Shown here: piece after piece, positions 45,622 through 53,587 of the stretch | How the letters are laid out: each line of letters opens with the position of its first letter | How positions within the stretch are numbered: position 1 is the stretch's first letter | DNA from: Symploca sp. SIO1C2 | GTDB lineage: Bacteria; Cyanobacteriota; Cyanobacteriia; Cyanobacteriales; Coleofasciculaceae | Assembly: GCA_010672925.1 (NCBI GenBank) | Contig: JAAHFP010000001.1 | Location: forward strand, 515,250-579,249 | DNA: 64,000 nucleotides | Reading direction: 5' to 3' | The notes under the pieces: model-generated | Databases searched by the model: none | Told to the model about the DNA's origin: nothing | The model's input: the letters and a program-made list of their open reading frames with translations, nothing else | Program-made: the position numbers and the translations under genes

Positions 45622-46197
45622 ATGACTGCCCTAAGCCTGAATCTCCAATCAGTTGTTGACCTAACAGATGACCAATTTTATCAACTCTGTCAGAATAATA
45701 ACAATCTAAGATTTGAACGTACAGCTACCGGAGAATTAATTATTCTGCCACCTGTAGGAGGAGAGACAAGCAACCGTAATGGTAAATTGACTCAGCAGTT
45801 ATTTAATTGGACAGACTCAGACGGAACCGGGATTGCTTTTGATTCTTCGGGTGGATTTAAACTACCTAATGGTTCGGATCGTTCTCCCGATGCTGCTTGG
45901 GTAACCTTGGAACGCTGGAATACTTTAACTCCTGAACAAAAAACTAGATTTGCTCCCCTTTGCCCTGATTTTGTCGTTGAGTTACTTTCCCCAAGTGATA
46001 GCTTAAAGGATACTCAAGAAAAAATGAAGGAATACCGAGATAATGGAGCACGTTTGGGTTGGTTAATTAATCGCAGATCTCGGCAAGTAGAAATTTATCG
46101 ACTAGGTCAAGATGTTGAGGTGATTAAATCTCCTACTACCCTATCAGGAGAAATGATTCTCCCTGGATTTATCTTAAATCTGGAACCAATTTGGTAA
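45622..46197 (+). CDS. Uma2 family endonuclease-like protein
   Basis: A 191-residue Uma2 (DUF820) protein of PD-(D/E)XK nuclease fold. Motifs are GELIILPPVGGETSN, SPDAAWV with the conserved Asp, and PDFVVELLSPSDSLKDTQEK. These proteins are numerous in large cyanobacterial genomes and their role is unknown. A second member at 46331-46942 is convergent with it and belongs to a different subgroup. Confidence 0.9.
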   Translation: MTALSLNLQSVVDLTDDQFYQLCQNNNNLRFERTATGELIILPPVGGETSNRNGKLTQQLFNWTDSDGTGIAFDSSGGFKLPNGSDRSPDAAWVTLERWNTLTPEQKTRFAPLCPDFVVELLSPSDSLKDTQEKMKEYRDNGARLGWLINRRSRQVEIYRLGQDVEVIKSPTTLSGEMILPGFILNLEPIW

Positions 46198-46330
46198 TAT
46201 AGCAAAAGGCAGAGGGCAGAGGGCAGAAGGCAGAAGGAAAAAGATTCATCTGTTGGGTTTCGCTGTTATAATCAATTCGCAGATATGCCATGAATTACGG
46301 CTGCTCAACCCAACCTACATCGAACATACC

Positions 46331-46942
46331 TTAGTCGCTATAGCTAAATAATTTATCCGTAGATAGTTTAAAATTGGGAAAAAGGAAAGATTGAAGAAAA
46401 TCTCCTTTACGCAACATGACCTTCTGATATTGATCATTGACCAGATTGCAGACGGTTACTGTAGGTTGTTTGGGGCTACCAATGAAGTATTTACCGCCAA
46501 TACCCAAATAATCTACAATCCAGTATTCTGGTATCCTCAACGCTTCGTAATCTTCATATTTACGAGCATAATCATTTTGCCAATTTGTACTAACAACTTC
46601 TACCACCAGTTTGATCGTAGTACCCAAAGTAATAACTGGTTCCCTTCTCCAAAGTGGTTCGTTAACTAGTTCTCTCTCATCAAGGACAACAACATCCGGT
46701 CTGAAAGCATTGAACGTTCCCAGGGGTTGAATTAAGCAACGCTGTGGAATAAAGTAGGGTGCATCTAAGCGGTCTATTTCTACATTAAACTTGCGGCAAA
46801 TAAAAGCACCTACTTGCTCGTGGGGACCAGTTGGTTCCAGGTCAATCAGTTCTCCATCAATTAATTCGTAACGTTGATCGTCTCCATACTGAGTAATAAA
46901 TTCTTCCGGACTGATAAATGTTTTGGCTGCTGAGAGAACCAT
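46331..46942 (-). CDS. Uma2 family endonuclease-like protein
   Basis: A 203-residue Uma2 protein (YELIDGELIDLEPTGPHEQV, FRPDVVVLDE, KLVVEVVSTNWQNDYARK). It keeps the catalytic-type Asp and Glu/Val positions of the PD-(D/E)XK core. The 132-bp gap to the convergent Uma2 gene holds an AGGCAGAGGGCAGAAGGCAG run and a partial GTAGGTTGGG-family repeat. Confidence 0.9.
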   Translation of the reverse strand: MVLSAAKTFISPEEFITQYGDDQRYELIDGELIDLEPTGPHEQVGAFICRKFNVEIDRLDAPYFIPQRCLIQPLGTFNAFRPDVVVLDERELVNEPLWRREPVITLGTTIKLVVEVVSTNWQNDYARKYEDYEALRIPEYWIVDYLGIGGKYFIGSPKQPTVTVCNLVNDQYQKVMLRKGDFLQSFLFPNFKLSTDKLFSYSD

Positions 46943-47334
46943 AGTAGCAACTCCTAGTACTTTGAAGGCAGGAGGCAGAATCCACCCCTAACCCCTCCAA
47001 GGAGAGGGACTTATATCGTAACTTAGCCTAAATTAATATATAGCAGTATTTCTGGCGTTGAATTACACGATCGCAACCTCCAGCCTACTTATTCTCTGTA
47101 GACTTGATTCTAAGCTCTTATTCTCCCTGACTACCCGTCGCGAAGTGTAATGCACCGGGTCACGGGTAAAATCATGTTCAAAAATCGCCTAAGTGCGATC
47201 GCATCATCTGTAGACAAAATTTTTGTAGCATGTTATATTACAAAATAATGTACCCTAAATAAAAACGCTGTTGACTTTGAAGACAAGCACCATTCTAGGT
47301 TTTGGGTGAACCTACCCCTATAAACCGAATACCG
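46943..47334. repeat. Repeat-bearing intergenic region
   Basis: This 392-bp gap holds a short CCACCCCTAACCCCTCC repeat near 46981, a diverged copy of the GTAGGGTGCGTTAG-type element near 47137, and HIP1 sites. No gene is supported. Promoters for the two flanking divergent genes are expected here. Confidence 0.45.
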
Positions 47335-47898
47335 ATGAATAATTCTCGTCTAATTAAAATCAGTAAATATCTCAGTAAGCACTTGCGACATCAGCCGGAA
47401 CGAATCGGCATTCAACTTGCTCCTGGTGGTTGGGTTAATGTCGATGAACTTCTGAGGGCTTGTAAAAAACACTCTTTTGCGATCAATCGGAGTGAGTTAC
47501 AGGAAGTAGTTGCTACTAACGATAAGAAACGCTTTTCTTTTGATGCTACAGGTAGTTTAATTCGTGCAAACCAAGGACATAGCGTTGAGGTTGATTTGCA
47601 ACTAGAACCTGCGATGCCACCAGAGGTACTTTATCACGGTACAGGACACCGAACAGTTGAAGTAATTCTCCAACAAGGTTTGCTCAAGATGTCACGGCAT
47701 CATGTTCATTTATCCAGCGAGATCATAACAGCAAGGAAGGTGGGAGCAAGACATGGACGCCCAGTAATTTTGAGAGTAGATGCAGCAGGGATGCAAGAGG
47801 ATGGTTATATTTTCTACTGTTCAGATAATGGAGTATGGTTAGTAGATCATGTTCCTCCCAAATATCTTCAACTGTTACAAGAAGGCAAGAGGCACTAA
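47335..47898 (+). CDS. kptA: RNA 2'-phosphotransferase
   Basis: From ATG 47335 the protein is 187 residues of the KptA/Tpt1 family, which transfers an internal RNA 2'-phosphate to NAD. The family landmarks SKYLSKHLRHQPERIG, LAPGGWVNVDEL, LYHGTGHRT and HVHLSSE are present, and GRPVILRVDAAGM follows. Bacteria have no tRNA ligase of the fungal kind, so the substrate is unclear; it may reverse damage from 2'-phosphate-forming ligation. ATG 47302 is an in-frame extension with no support. Confidence 0.92.
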   Translation: MNNSRLIKISKYLSKHLRHQPERIGIQLAPGGWVNVDELLRACKKHSFAINRSELQEVVATNDKKRFSFDATGSLIRANQGHSVEVDLQLEPAMPPEVLYHGTGHRTVEVILQQGLLKMSRHHVHLSSEIITARKVGARHGRPVILRVDAAGMQEDGYIFYCSDNGVWLVDHVPPKYLQLLQEGKRH

Positions 47899-48043
47899 CC
47901 CACCCCTAACCCCTCCCAGGAGCGGGACAGGAAGCAGTCGGGAAGAAAGATTTAACCTTTTGTTACTGGTAGACTATTTCCACTACGCTGCACTAATTAC
48001 AAACAACAAACGACAAACAACCAACAACTAATAACCAATAACT

Positions 48044-49249
48044 ATGAGTTCAGGATACTCTGGTAGACAGAATAATAACTCAGCTATAAATCAGCAGGGT
48101 CGAGGTTTACTAGGATCTGGTTGGCGACCATTTAATCGACAATTTGATTGGGACTTTTTCTGCCATTTAGTTGCCAATGATCCTTGGGAGCTAACGCAAA
48201 AAACTCTTGATTTTGCTAGCGATATGGCAGATGTTTTGGGGCGCACTGATTATGCTTGGTGGGCAAATATTTTAAACGTTTTTTCGGAAAATACCCGCTA
48301 TGAACTAGACGAGTTTTGGGACTATATTACTCCTCAATATCCTACTCCAGATTATCTCCACCGCAAAGTTTTGCTAGTTGATACTCCTGTTAAACAACAA
48401 GTTAGCCGTGATAATATTCCCATTGATTATGTACTTAATCGCTTGCAGGAGACAACTCTTTTTAAAATTCTCGATTTGTTGGGGAAGCCAGAACTGATTT
48501 TCCAGGAATACGATGACCGCCATTTTTATTTGCCTAGCCATCGGTTTATCAATTGGGAGCGCTTGGAGGTTATGGGTAATGTTTTTGCCTATTGGTCTCA
48601 AGAGGAAGTTTGGCTACAAATCAATAGTCTTAATGAAGGAAGACGAAAGTACAGTCTAATTGCTCAAGAATTAGGTTCACTGGTGAATAAAGCTACTTAC
48701 GGCTTGGCAGTAATGCTTAGTGGTTATCAAAGCCGTGTGGGACAAATTCATAGCCAGTTTCCTATTCGGACATTTCCTGATGATATCCAAAGCTTTACTG
48801 ATGTTGTACAACAAGCAGTGTTTGACCAAAATCAGCTAGCAGTACTGATCAGTGGTGAACCAGGAACTGGTAAAACTGCCTGGACACAAGCCGTAGCTAA
48901 GGAAATTATGGTTCCTCTAGGATATGTAATCTTTATCCTAGACCATGATGGGGTAGAAAATTTTGTACCACCGAGTTACTTGGAACGGATTTGCCTGATT
49001 ATTAATGAGGCTGACAATTTGGCTCAGGATAGAGCTAGTATTGTGGCTCAAGGTAATAGCAAGACGGAGCATATCCTGAGTTTGCTCGATGGCACTTTGT
49101 ATCAGAGTGTTATTGATGAAGCAGGAATTCAAATGCAACAGAAGTTAGTGGTGTTGATGACTTGCAATACTACAGAAAGGTTAGACCCGGCAGTTTTACG
49201 TCAGGGTCGGGTTGATTTGAGCTATGAATTTACTCAGCGATTTGTTTAA
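48044..49249 (+). CDS. AAA-family ATPase
   Basis: A 401-residue protein. Residues about 1-240 are a novel-looking region rich in Trp and Tyr (GWRPFNRQFDWDFFCHLVAN). Residues about 260-400 form an AAA ATPase with Walker A SGEPGTGKTAW, a Walker B whose acidic pair is ICLIINEADNL, and a sensor/arginine-finger segment CNTTERLDPAVLRQGRVD. It lies 145 bp after kptA in the same direction. It could be a MoxR- or chaperone-type ATPase; no partner identifies the substrate. Confidence 0.75.
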   Translation: MSSGYSGRQNNNSAINQQGRGLLGSGWRPFNRQFDWDFFCHLVANDPWELTQKTLDFASDMADVLGRTDYAWWANILNVFSENTRYELDEFWDYITPQYPTPDYLHRKVLLVDTPVKQQVSRDNIPIDYVLNRLQETTLFKILDLLGKPELIFQEYDDRHFYLPSHRFINWERLEVMGNVFAYWSQEEVWLQINSLNEGRRKYSLIAQELGSLVNKATYGLAVMLSGYQSRVGQIHSQFPIRTFPDDIQSFTDVVQQAVFDQNQLAVLISGEPGTGKTAWTQAVAKEIMVPLGYVIFILDHDGVENFVPPSYLERICLIINEADNLAQDRASIVAQGNSKTEHILSLLDGTLYQSVIDEAGIQMQQKLVVLMTCNTTERLDPAVLRQGRVDLSYEFTQRFV

Positions 49250-49609
49250 TTAGGGTTTGGGAGAATAAGTCGTAACTTTTGCTCTTGAATAGGTGGTATG
49301 TGATAGGTGGCAGGTGGCAGGTAAGGTTTTAGTATGCAATGGGCGCACGTCGGTCATTGGTGTCAACTTAATGTAAAACCCTTATATCGCCTGGGGTTCA
49401 AACCCCAGGCTAATAGCTCAAGTCATCTAAAGATGACTAAACTTAAGGTGAAGCCGAAGAATTTAGTCCATTTCAATGGACTTTTGCTATTAGCCTCATC
49501 ATTTGAATCCAAGGTGAGGCAAGGAAATCTAGCTAGCTAGCTATGTCTAAGCTTAAGTTGACACCAATGCACGTCGGTGCGCCCCCACAACAATATCAGG
49601 TTCACGAAT
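49250..49609. mobile_element. Two non-autonomous elements in tandem
   Basis: From 49252 a fragment of the 10303 MITE (TTAGGGTTTGGGAGAATAAG, then a GGCAGGTGGCAGG run) precedes a full element from about 49331 to 49590. That element opens with GGGCGCACGTCGGTC and closes with GCACGTCGGTGCGCC. It contains the palindrome CCTGGGGTTCAAACCCCAGG and paired AGTCATCTAAAGATGACT and AGTCCATTTCAATGGACT. It matches 12840-13010 in opposite orientation. A reading frame inside it is repeat translation. Confidence 0.65.
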
Positions 49610-49807
49610 TTAATAGCGCCGTGTTTTCTGAACTCCGTACACTAATCCTGTACCAATTGAGAGGAGAATTAAGAGCGAGATCAAACCACCAGGAATAAAG
49701 GTAAGAATACCAAAACCTCTCAGCACATAGACTACTATAGTGATTGCCAGAGTAATGGCAAAAGTGTAAGCATATTGCAGAGTATCAGAAGGAGGATAGG
49801 AGCTCAT
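49610..49807 (-). CDS. Small two-span membrane protein
   Basis: A 65-residue protein with two hydrophobic spans (YTFAITLAITIVVYVLRGFG, then GGLISLLILLSIGTGLVYG) and the short C-terminus VQKTRRY. It is not recognised as a family. Its stop lies at the edge of the mobile element, so its C-terminus could have been altered by the insertion. Confidence 0.45.
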   Translation of the reverse strand: MSSYPPSDTLQYAYTFAITLAITIVVYVLRGFGILTFIPGGLISLLILLSIGTGLVYGVQKTRRY

Positions 49808-49810
49808 TTT

Positions 49811-49880
49811 TTAGGTGGTAGGTGGTAGGTGGTAGGTGTTAGGTGTTAGGTGTTAGGTGGTAGGTGTTAGGTGGTAGGTC
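49811..49880. repeat. TAGGTGGTAGGTGTTAGG minisatellite
   Basis: About nine imperfect 7- to 8-bp units (GGTAGGT, GTTAGGT) run ahead of the small membrane-protein gene. They are similar to the run inside the 10303 MITE. Confidence 0.8.
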
Positions 49881-49940
49881 TTATCCCAAACTAATCAATT
49901 CTCCATTCTTAATTCTTAATTCTTAATTCTTAATTCTTCC

Positions 49941-50735
49941 TCACCACATTCCCGGATTTTGCAACAAGTCATTCACCCAAGTTGCATCTTCCTTAGATAA
50001 GGGTGGTACGGGCTCTCTACTATAATCAATCACATAGTCGTAGCCTCCTTGATCATAGATTTTATTGAGCAAGGTTTGCAAATCTAATACTGGTTCGGTA
50101 TCTTCGGAACGCAGAGGCAGAGAAAATGTGGGAATAGGCTCTGTTAAGCTAAATCCATATAAAGCTGCTTGGGGACGACAAGATTCGCGGCTGACTAAAA
50201 TGCGATAGTCTGTCTGGAGATCATTCTTCAAAGTTGGCATAGGATGCCATCCCCGCAGCAAGTCAATTTCCACTAAATTGGTTAAGCTACCCAAGATTCT
50301 TTGACGTTTCTTCAGGTACATTGCTCTTTCTTCCCCAACACGCTTATTCACGGGAGAGAGAATTTCAATGGCTGTCACTACTTGCCCAGTTGCTAATTCT
50401 TGCACTTCTAGATAAGATTGCTTAATCAGTCTAGGCATAGGGAGAGTTACTGTTACCGGTTGCAGTACCGGGGAAGCAACAGCAACGTTCGATTGGTGAA
50501 GTTCTGGATTAGTTGCTTGATAGTTCGTTGTTGCACCGGGAATCTCCACCACTAACAAATTATTGCCATCTGTCTCACTCGCTTCATAAACTCGCTTTTC
50601 TATAGCAACTCGATATTTAGGTCGAATGCGGGGAACCAAAAAATTTGCGATCGCAACAATCAAGCGACTGTGAACTTCTGCCCAAAAATCAGGATGCTCT
50701 AAGTAGGGATCCATCCCCGGAAACGGAGAAGACAT
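49941..50735 (-). CDS. DUF4058 family protein
   Basis: A 264-residue DUF4058 protein (SPFPGMDPYLEHPDFWAEVH at the N-terminus; VTAIEILSPVNKRVGEERAM; a Pro-rich C-terminus). The family is abundant in filamentous cyanobacteria and planctomycetes. A nuclease-like fold has been suggested by the conserved Glu/Asp pattern, but the function is unknown. It stands alone between repeats. Confidence 0.9.
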   Translation of the reverse strand: MSSPFPGMDPYLEHPDFWAEVHSRLIVAIANFLVPRIRPKYRVAIEKRVYEASETDGNNLLVVEIPGATTNYQATNPELHQSNVAVASPVLQPVTVTLPMPRLIKQSYLEVQELATGQVVTAIEILSPVNKRVGEERAMYLKKRQRILGSLTNLVEIDLLRGWHPMPTLKNDLQTDYRILVSRESCRPQAALYGFSLTEPIPTFSLPLRSEDTEPVLDLQTLLNKIYDQGGYDYVIDYSREPVPPLSKEDATWVNDLLQNPGMW

Positions 50736-50820
50736 GATTTGATTAAAATTCAGTGATCAGTTACCAGTTTAGACTTGATTTGCCCAAATCCGGTATATAT
50801 AACCAGGTTATGTCACACAT

Positions 50821-50850
50821 TGTAGAGACGTTCCATGGAACGTCTCTACA
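50821..50850. repeat. 30-bp perfect palindrome, core TTCCATGGAA
   Basis: This is the third member of the TGTAGAGACG/CGTCTCTACA family, with its own core TTCCATGGAA. It is 16 bp after the dhaK stop on the minus strand and could act as a hairpin terminator there. Confidence 0.9.
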
Positions 50851-50866
50851 TGAGAGGTTTTCTTAG

Positions 50867-51895
50867 CTAAAATACCCGAATGGGAATCTCTGCTGGTGCT
50901 AGTAACAACTCTTTCAACTCATCATTAACCTTGCACAAAGTAATTGACATTCCTGCCATTTCCAACGAGGTGCAATATTCACCTACATAGCTGCGCCACA
51001 CTTTGATGCCCTTTGCTTCCAACTGTTCGTGAGCATAGCCGTAGAGTAGATACAATTCAGAAATGGGAGTGCCTCCCAAACCATTGATCATCAAAGCTAC
51101 TTCATCCCCAGTATTAAAGATAGGAGCAGTGGTTTCAGTTTCGGAGACAGGCTTAGAGTCGGTGAGAATTGCTTCCAACATCTGATCGACTATTTCATTA
51201 GCGCTGGCAAGCTTTTGACGCGCCCTACCTGGTTCACCGTGAATCCCTACACCCATCTCAACTTCATCCTCTGCCAGAGTGAAAATGGGGTCACCTTTAG
51301 CTGGGGGTGTGCAGCCACTCAAAGCCATTCCCATGGAACGAATAACATCGTTGACTTGATTACCCAAAGCTACCAATTCATCCAGGGAAGCACCGGTTTC
51401 TGCCGCTGCGCCAACAGCTTTGATCACAAAAAAGTTGCCTGCTACGCCCCGCCGACCTACAGTATAGAGACTATCTTTAACGGCGACATCATCATCCACA
51501 AAAATCGTTTTTACAGTAATCCCTTCGTCTTCCAATTCTTCAGCAGCATCACGGAAAGCAGCGCGATCGCCTGTATAGTTGTTAACGATATGCAACACAC
51601 CTTTGCCTGAGTTAAGCAGTTTTGAGGACTCAATCACATAATCGATGGGAGGAGCAGCAAAGACATCACCAGGACAAGCACCGTCAAGCATTCCCTTACC
51701 CACAATCATCACATGAGCCGGTTCATGACCGGAGCCGGAGCCCTGAATAATGGAAACTTTATCATCATTAGGAGCATCTGCTCGCATAATGAGGTTGTAG
51801 TCGCTGACGTACTTGACCTTACCAGGATTCGCCAGGGCAATTCCCTTCAACATTTCGGGAACAAACTCCTTGGGATTATTAACAAATTTCTTCAT
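50867..51895 (-). CDS. dhaK: Dihydroxyacetone kinase subunit DhaK
   Basis: A 342-residue DhaK, the substrate-binding subunit that holds dihydroxyacetone covalently on a His. The GSGSGHEPA loop lies at residues 52-60 and the reactive His at H219 in GVGIHGEPG. Length is normal. The DhaL and DhaM subunits that would complete the PTS-type kinase are not adjacent, so this subunit must partner with genes elsewhere or work differently. Confidence 0.93.
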   Translation of the reverse strand: MKKFVNNPKEFVPEMLKGIALANPGKVKYVSDYNLIMRADAPNDDKVSIIQGSGSGHEPAHVMIVGKGMLDGACPGDVFAAPPIDYVIESSKLLNSGKGVLHIVNNYTGDRAAFRDAAEELEDEGITVKTIFVDDDVAVKDSLYTVGRRGVAGNFFVIKAVGAAAETGASLDELVALGNQVNDVIRSMGMALSGCTPPAKGDPIFTLAEDEVEMGVGIHGEPGRARQKLASANEIVDQMLEAILTDSKPVSETETTAPIFNTGDEVALMINGLGGTPISELYLLYGYAHEQLEAKGIKVWRSYVGEYCTSLEMAGMSITLCKVNDELKELLLAPAEIPIRVF

Positions 51896-51936
51896 TGATT
51901 TTTTTCTCCTGTGATTGATTGCTCAATTTACCATTG

Positions 51937-52064
51937 ATATCATGTCCGGTTGAATACTTACACTTCGGTGGCAATAAGGCAGGAGGCAGAAGGCAGGAGG
52001 CAGGAGGGAAGAAAGAAGGTTGCAAGGTAGAAGGGAGTTATAAGTAATTATCCGGACATGATAT
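51937..52064. mobile_element. 128-bp MITE with ATATCATGTCCGG ends
   Basis: Perfect 13-bp terminal inverted repeats ATATCATGTCCGG and CCGGACATGATAT enclose a GGCAGGAGGCAGAAGGCAGG minisatellite. It lies between dhaK and the acyltransferase gene, ending 4 bp from the acyltransferase stop. It is non-coding. Confidence 0.75.
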
Positions 52065-52067
52065 GAC

Positions 52068-52937
52068 TCACCTTCCTTTAACTTCTGCAATTAAATAATC
52101 AAGTTCTGTTTGCATTTGGGTAAGGACTTGCTGATAACAGGTATTAACATAATCGCGATCGCTTGATGCGGTGCGACCATATTGTTCAAATATAATGGGA
52201 GCACAGACACGGGTATGAATCTGTGTTGGTAAAGGGAAATTGGGTAGAGGACCAATCCCCAATCCCCAAGGCAGTCCTAAATACACAGGAAATACCTCTG
52301 GATCCGTATCAAATAACCAAGGCATAATACCCCACTCATGTAACTGCCGCACCTGTTGATAGAAGTCGGCTAAAACCACCAGGGTATCGTGAGCTCCCCA
52401 GGAAATAATGGGGACAATGGGTACTTGTTCTCGCAGTGCTAGTTTGATAAATCCCTGATGTCCTGCAAAGTAAATTTTATCCCGCATCTGGTGGGGACGG
52501 AAAACATCATATCCTCCTCCTGGATAGACGAGGACTGCTGCTTGTTTCTGGAAGGCAGCGATCGCCATTTTGGGATGGGCTACAATTGAGCCACACTGGA
52601 CTGCAAACTTGGCGACTTCCGGAAAAACTTGCCAGAGTTTAGGATGGGTTAGTCCGTATGCTAAGCGATCGTAGCCAAATCGCTGGAACCAATCATACAT
52701 GAACATAAACATATCCGGTGCAGCTAAGCCCCCATTATGGGAACCGACTATCAGCATTTTCCCATTTGGGGGCAGGTGATGCCAGCCATCAGTAGTGACT
52801 CGGAAGTAGTGGTGGTAGAACCATTCCCAAAAAGGCATGAAGGACTTGATTACCTGGGGGTCTCTAGCATCTAATGACCAACCATCAAACTTTTGGTGGG
52901 GGGTTTTGCTGCTATGGGGGTGCTTGAGTTTGTACAT
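52068..52937 (-). CDS. Lysophospholipid acyltransferase family protein
   Basis: A 289-residue PlsC/DAGAT-like acyltransferase. The catalytic HX4-7D motif is GSHNGGLAAPD near residue 65, and the VYPGGGYDVFRP and PIISWGAHDT segments match later acyltransferase motifs. It would act on lipids at the membrane. Its acceptor is not known. A 128-bp MITE lies at its 3' end. Confidence 0.85.
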   Translation of the reverse strand: MYKLKHPHSSKTPHQKFDGWSLDARDPQVIKSFMPFWEWFYHHYFRVTTDGWHHLPPNGKMLIVGSHNGGLAAPDMFMFMYDWFQRFGYDRLAYGLTHPKLWQVFPEVAKFAVQCGSIVAHPKMAIAAFQKQAAVLVYPGGGYDVFRPHQMRDKIYFAGHQGFIKLALREQVPIVPIISWGAHDTLVVLADFYQQVRQLHEWGIMPWLFDTDPEVFPVYLGLPWGLGIGPLPNFPLPTQIHTRVCAPIIFEQYGRTASSDRDYVNTCYQQVLTQMQTELDYLIAEVKGR

Positions 52938-53587
52938 AGGTAGGTAAGTTAAAAAAACTCCAGTAAGTTTGTTTGTCGGGGCAGGTTTAGCACGTCGGTG
53001 TTAGGGCACACGTCGGTGCGCCCCTACCCTAAATTTAATTTCCTTACATTAACCCTAGGAGATCGGCGAGTACCTACGCTGGAGCTGAAGGCAATCACAC
53101 TGCCAAAAATAAAGTATATTATTTTTTTTATTTAATTGTACTTATGGTGATATTGATTATTTATATAAATTACTGAGACTCCTTGGCTTATGTTAAACAA
53201 GCTGTTTAAGGGACAGTTCGTAACTCGTAAAGGCAAAAAATGTAACTTATGCTACTTTCTTCACCATTAATATTTCAAAGCATGATTAAAGCCCTCCTGG
53301 ATGATGAAAAAAAGTATAAATATATTGATTTTATGTTTATATTTATCTACACTGATTTTGAGGAATAGAGCCTATCAAACAAAAAAAACATGGGTATTTC
53401 AAATATCCGTAATTTGGGCTATGTTAAAAAAATGAACTGTTTATTGATGTCCCTCGTTTTAGTGATACTGATGGCTAATATTAGCAGCAGTGCTCAATGA
53501 GAAGAGTTTTTCCATAGTCACAAGTAACACAAATTTAAAACTTACTGAGAAATGCATCTATGAAGATAAAACGGGTGACAAGTTAAA
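52938..53587. other. A/T-rich intergenic region with one small candidate gene
   Basis: This 650-bp stretch holds fragments of the GCACGTCGGTG repeat at about 52988-53030, then an A/T-rich region with several A and T runs that would suit promoters for the glycosidase cluster. One small frame at 53390-53500 is described separately. Nothing else is supported. Confidence 0.5.
53390..53500 (+). CDS. Small signal-peptide-like ORF (tentative)
   Basis: A 36-codon frame reads MGISNIRNLGYVKKMNCLLM and continues SLVLVILMANISSSAQ. Basic residues, a hydrophobic core and an Ala-Gln end look like a signal peptide with almost no mature part. It precedes the glycosidase gene by about 90 bp in the same direction. 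It could be a leader peptide, a truncated exported protein or chance. Confidence 0.3.
   Translation: MGISNIRNLGYVKKMNCLLMSLVLVILMANISSSAQ

Noticed and set aside
49334-49540. 68-codon plus-strand frame
   Set aside because: It lies wholly within a non-autonomous element with palindromic interior; translation of repeat DNA.
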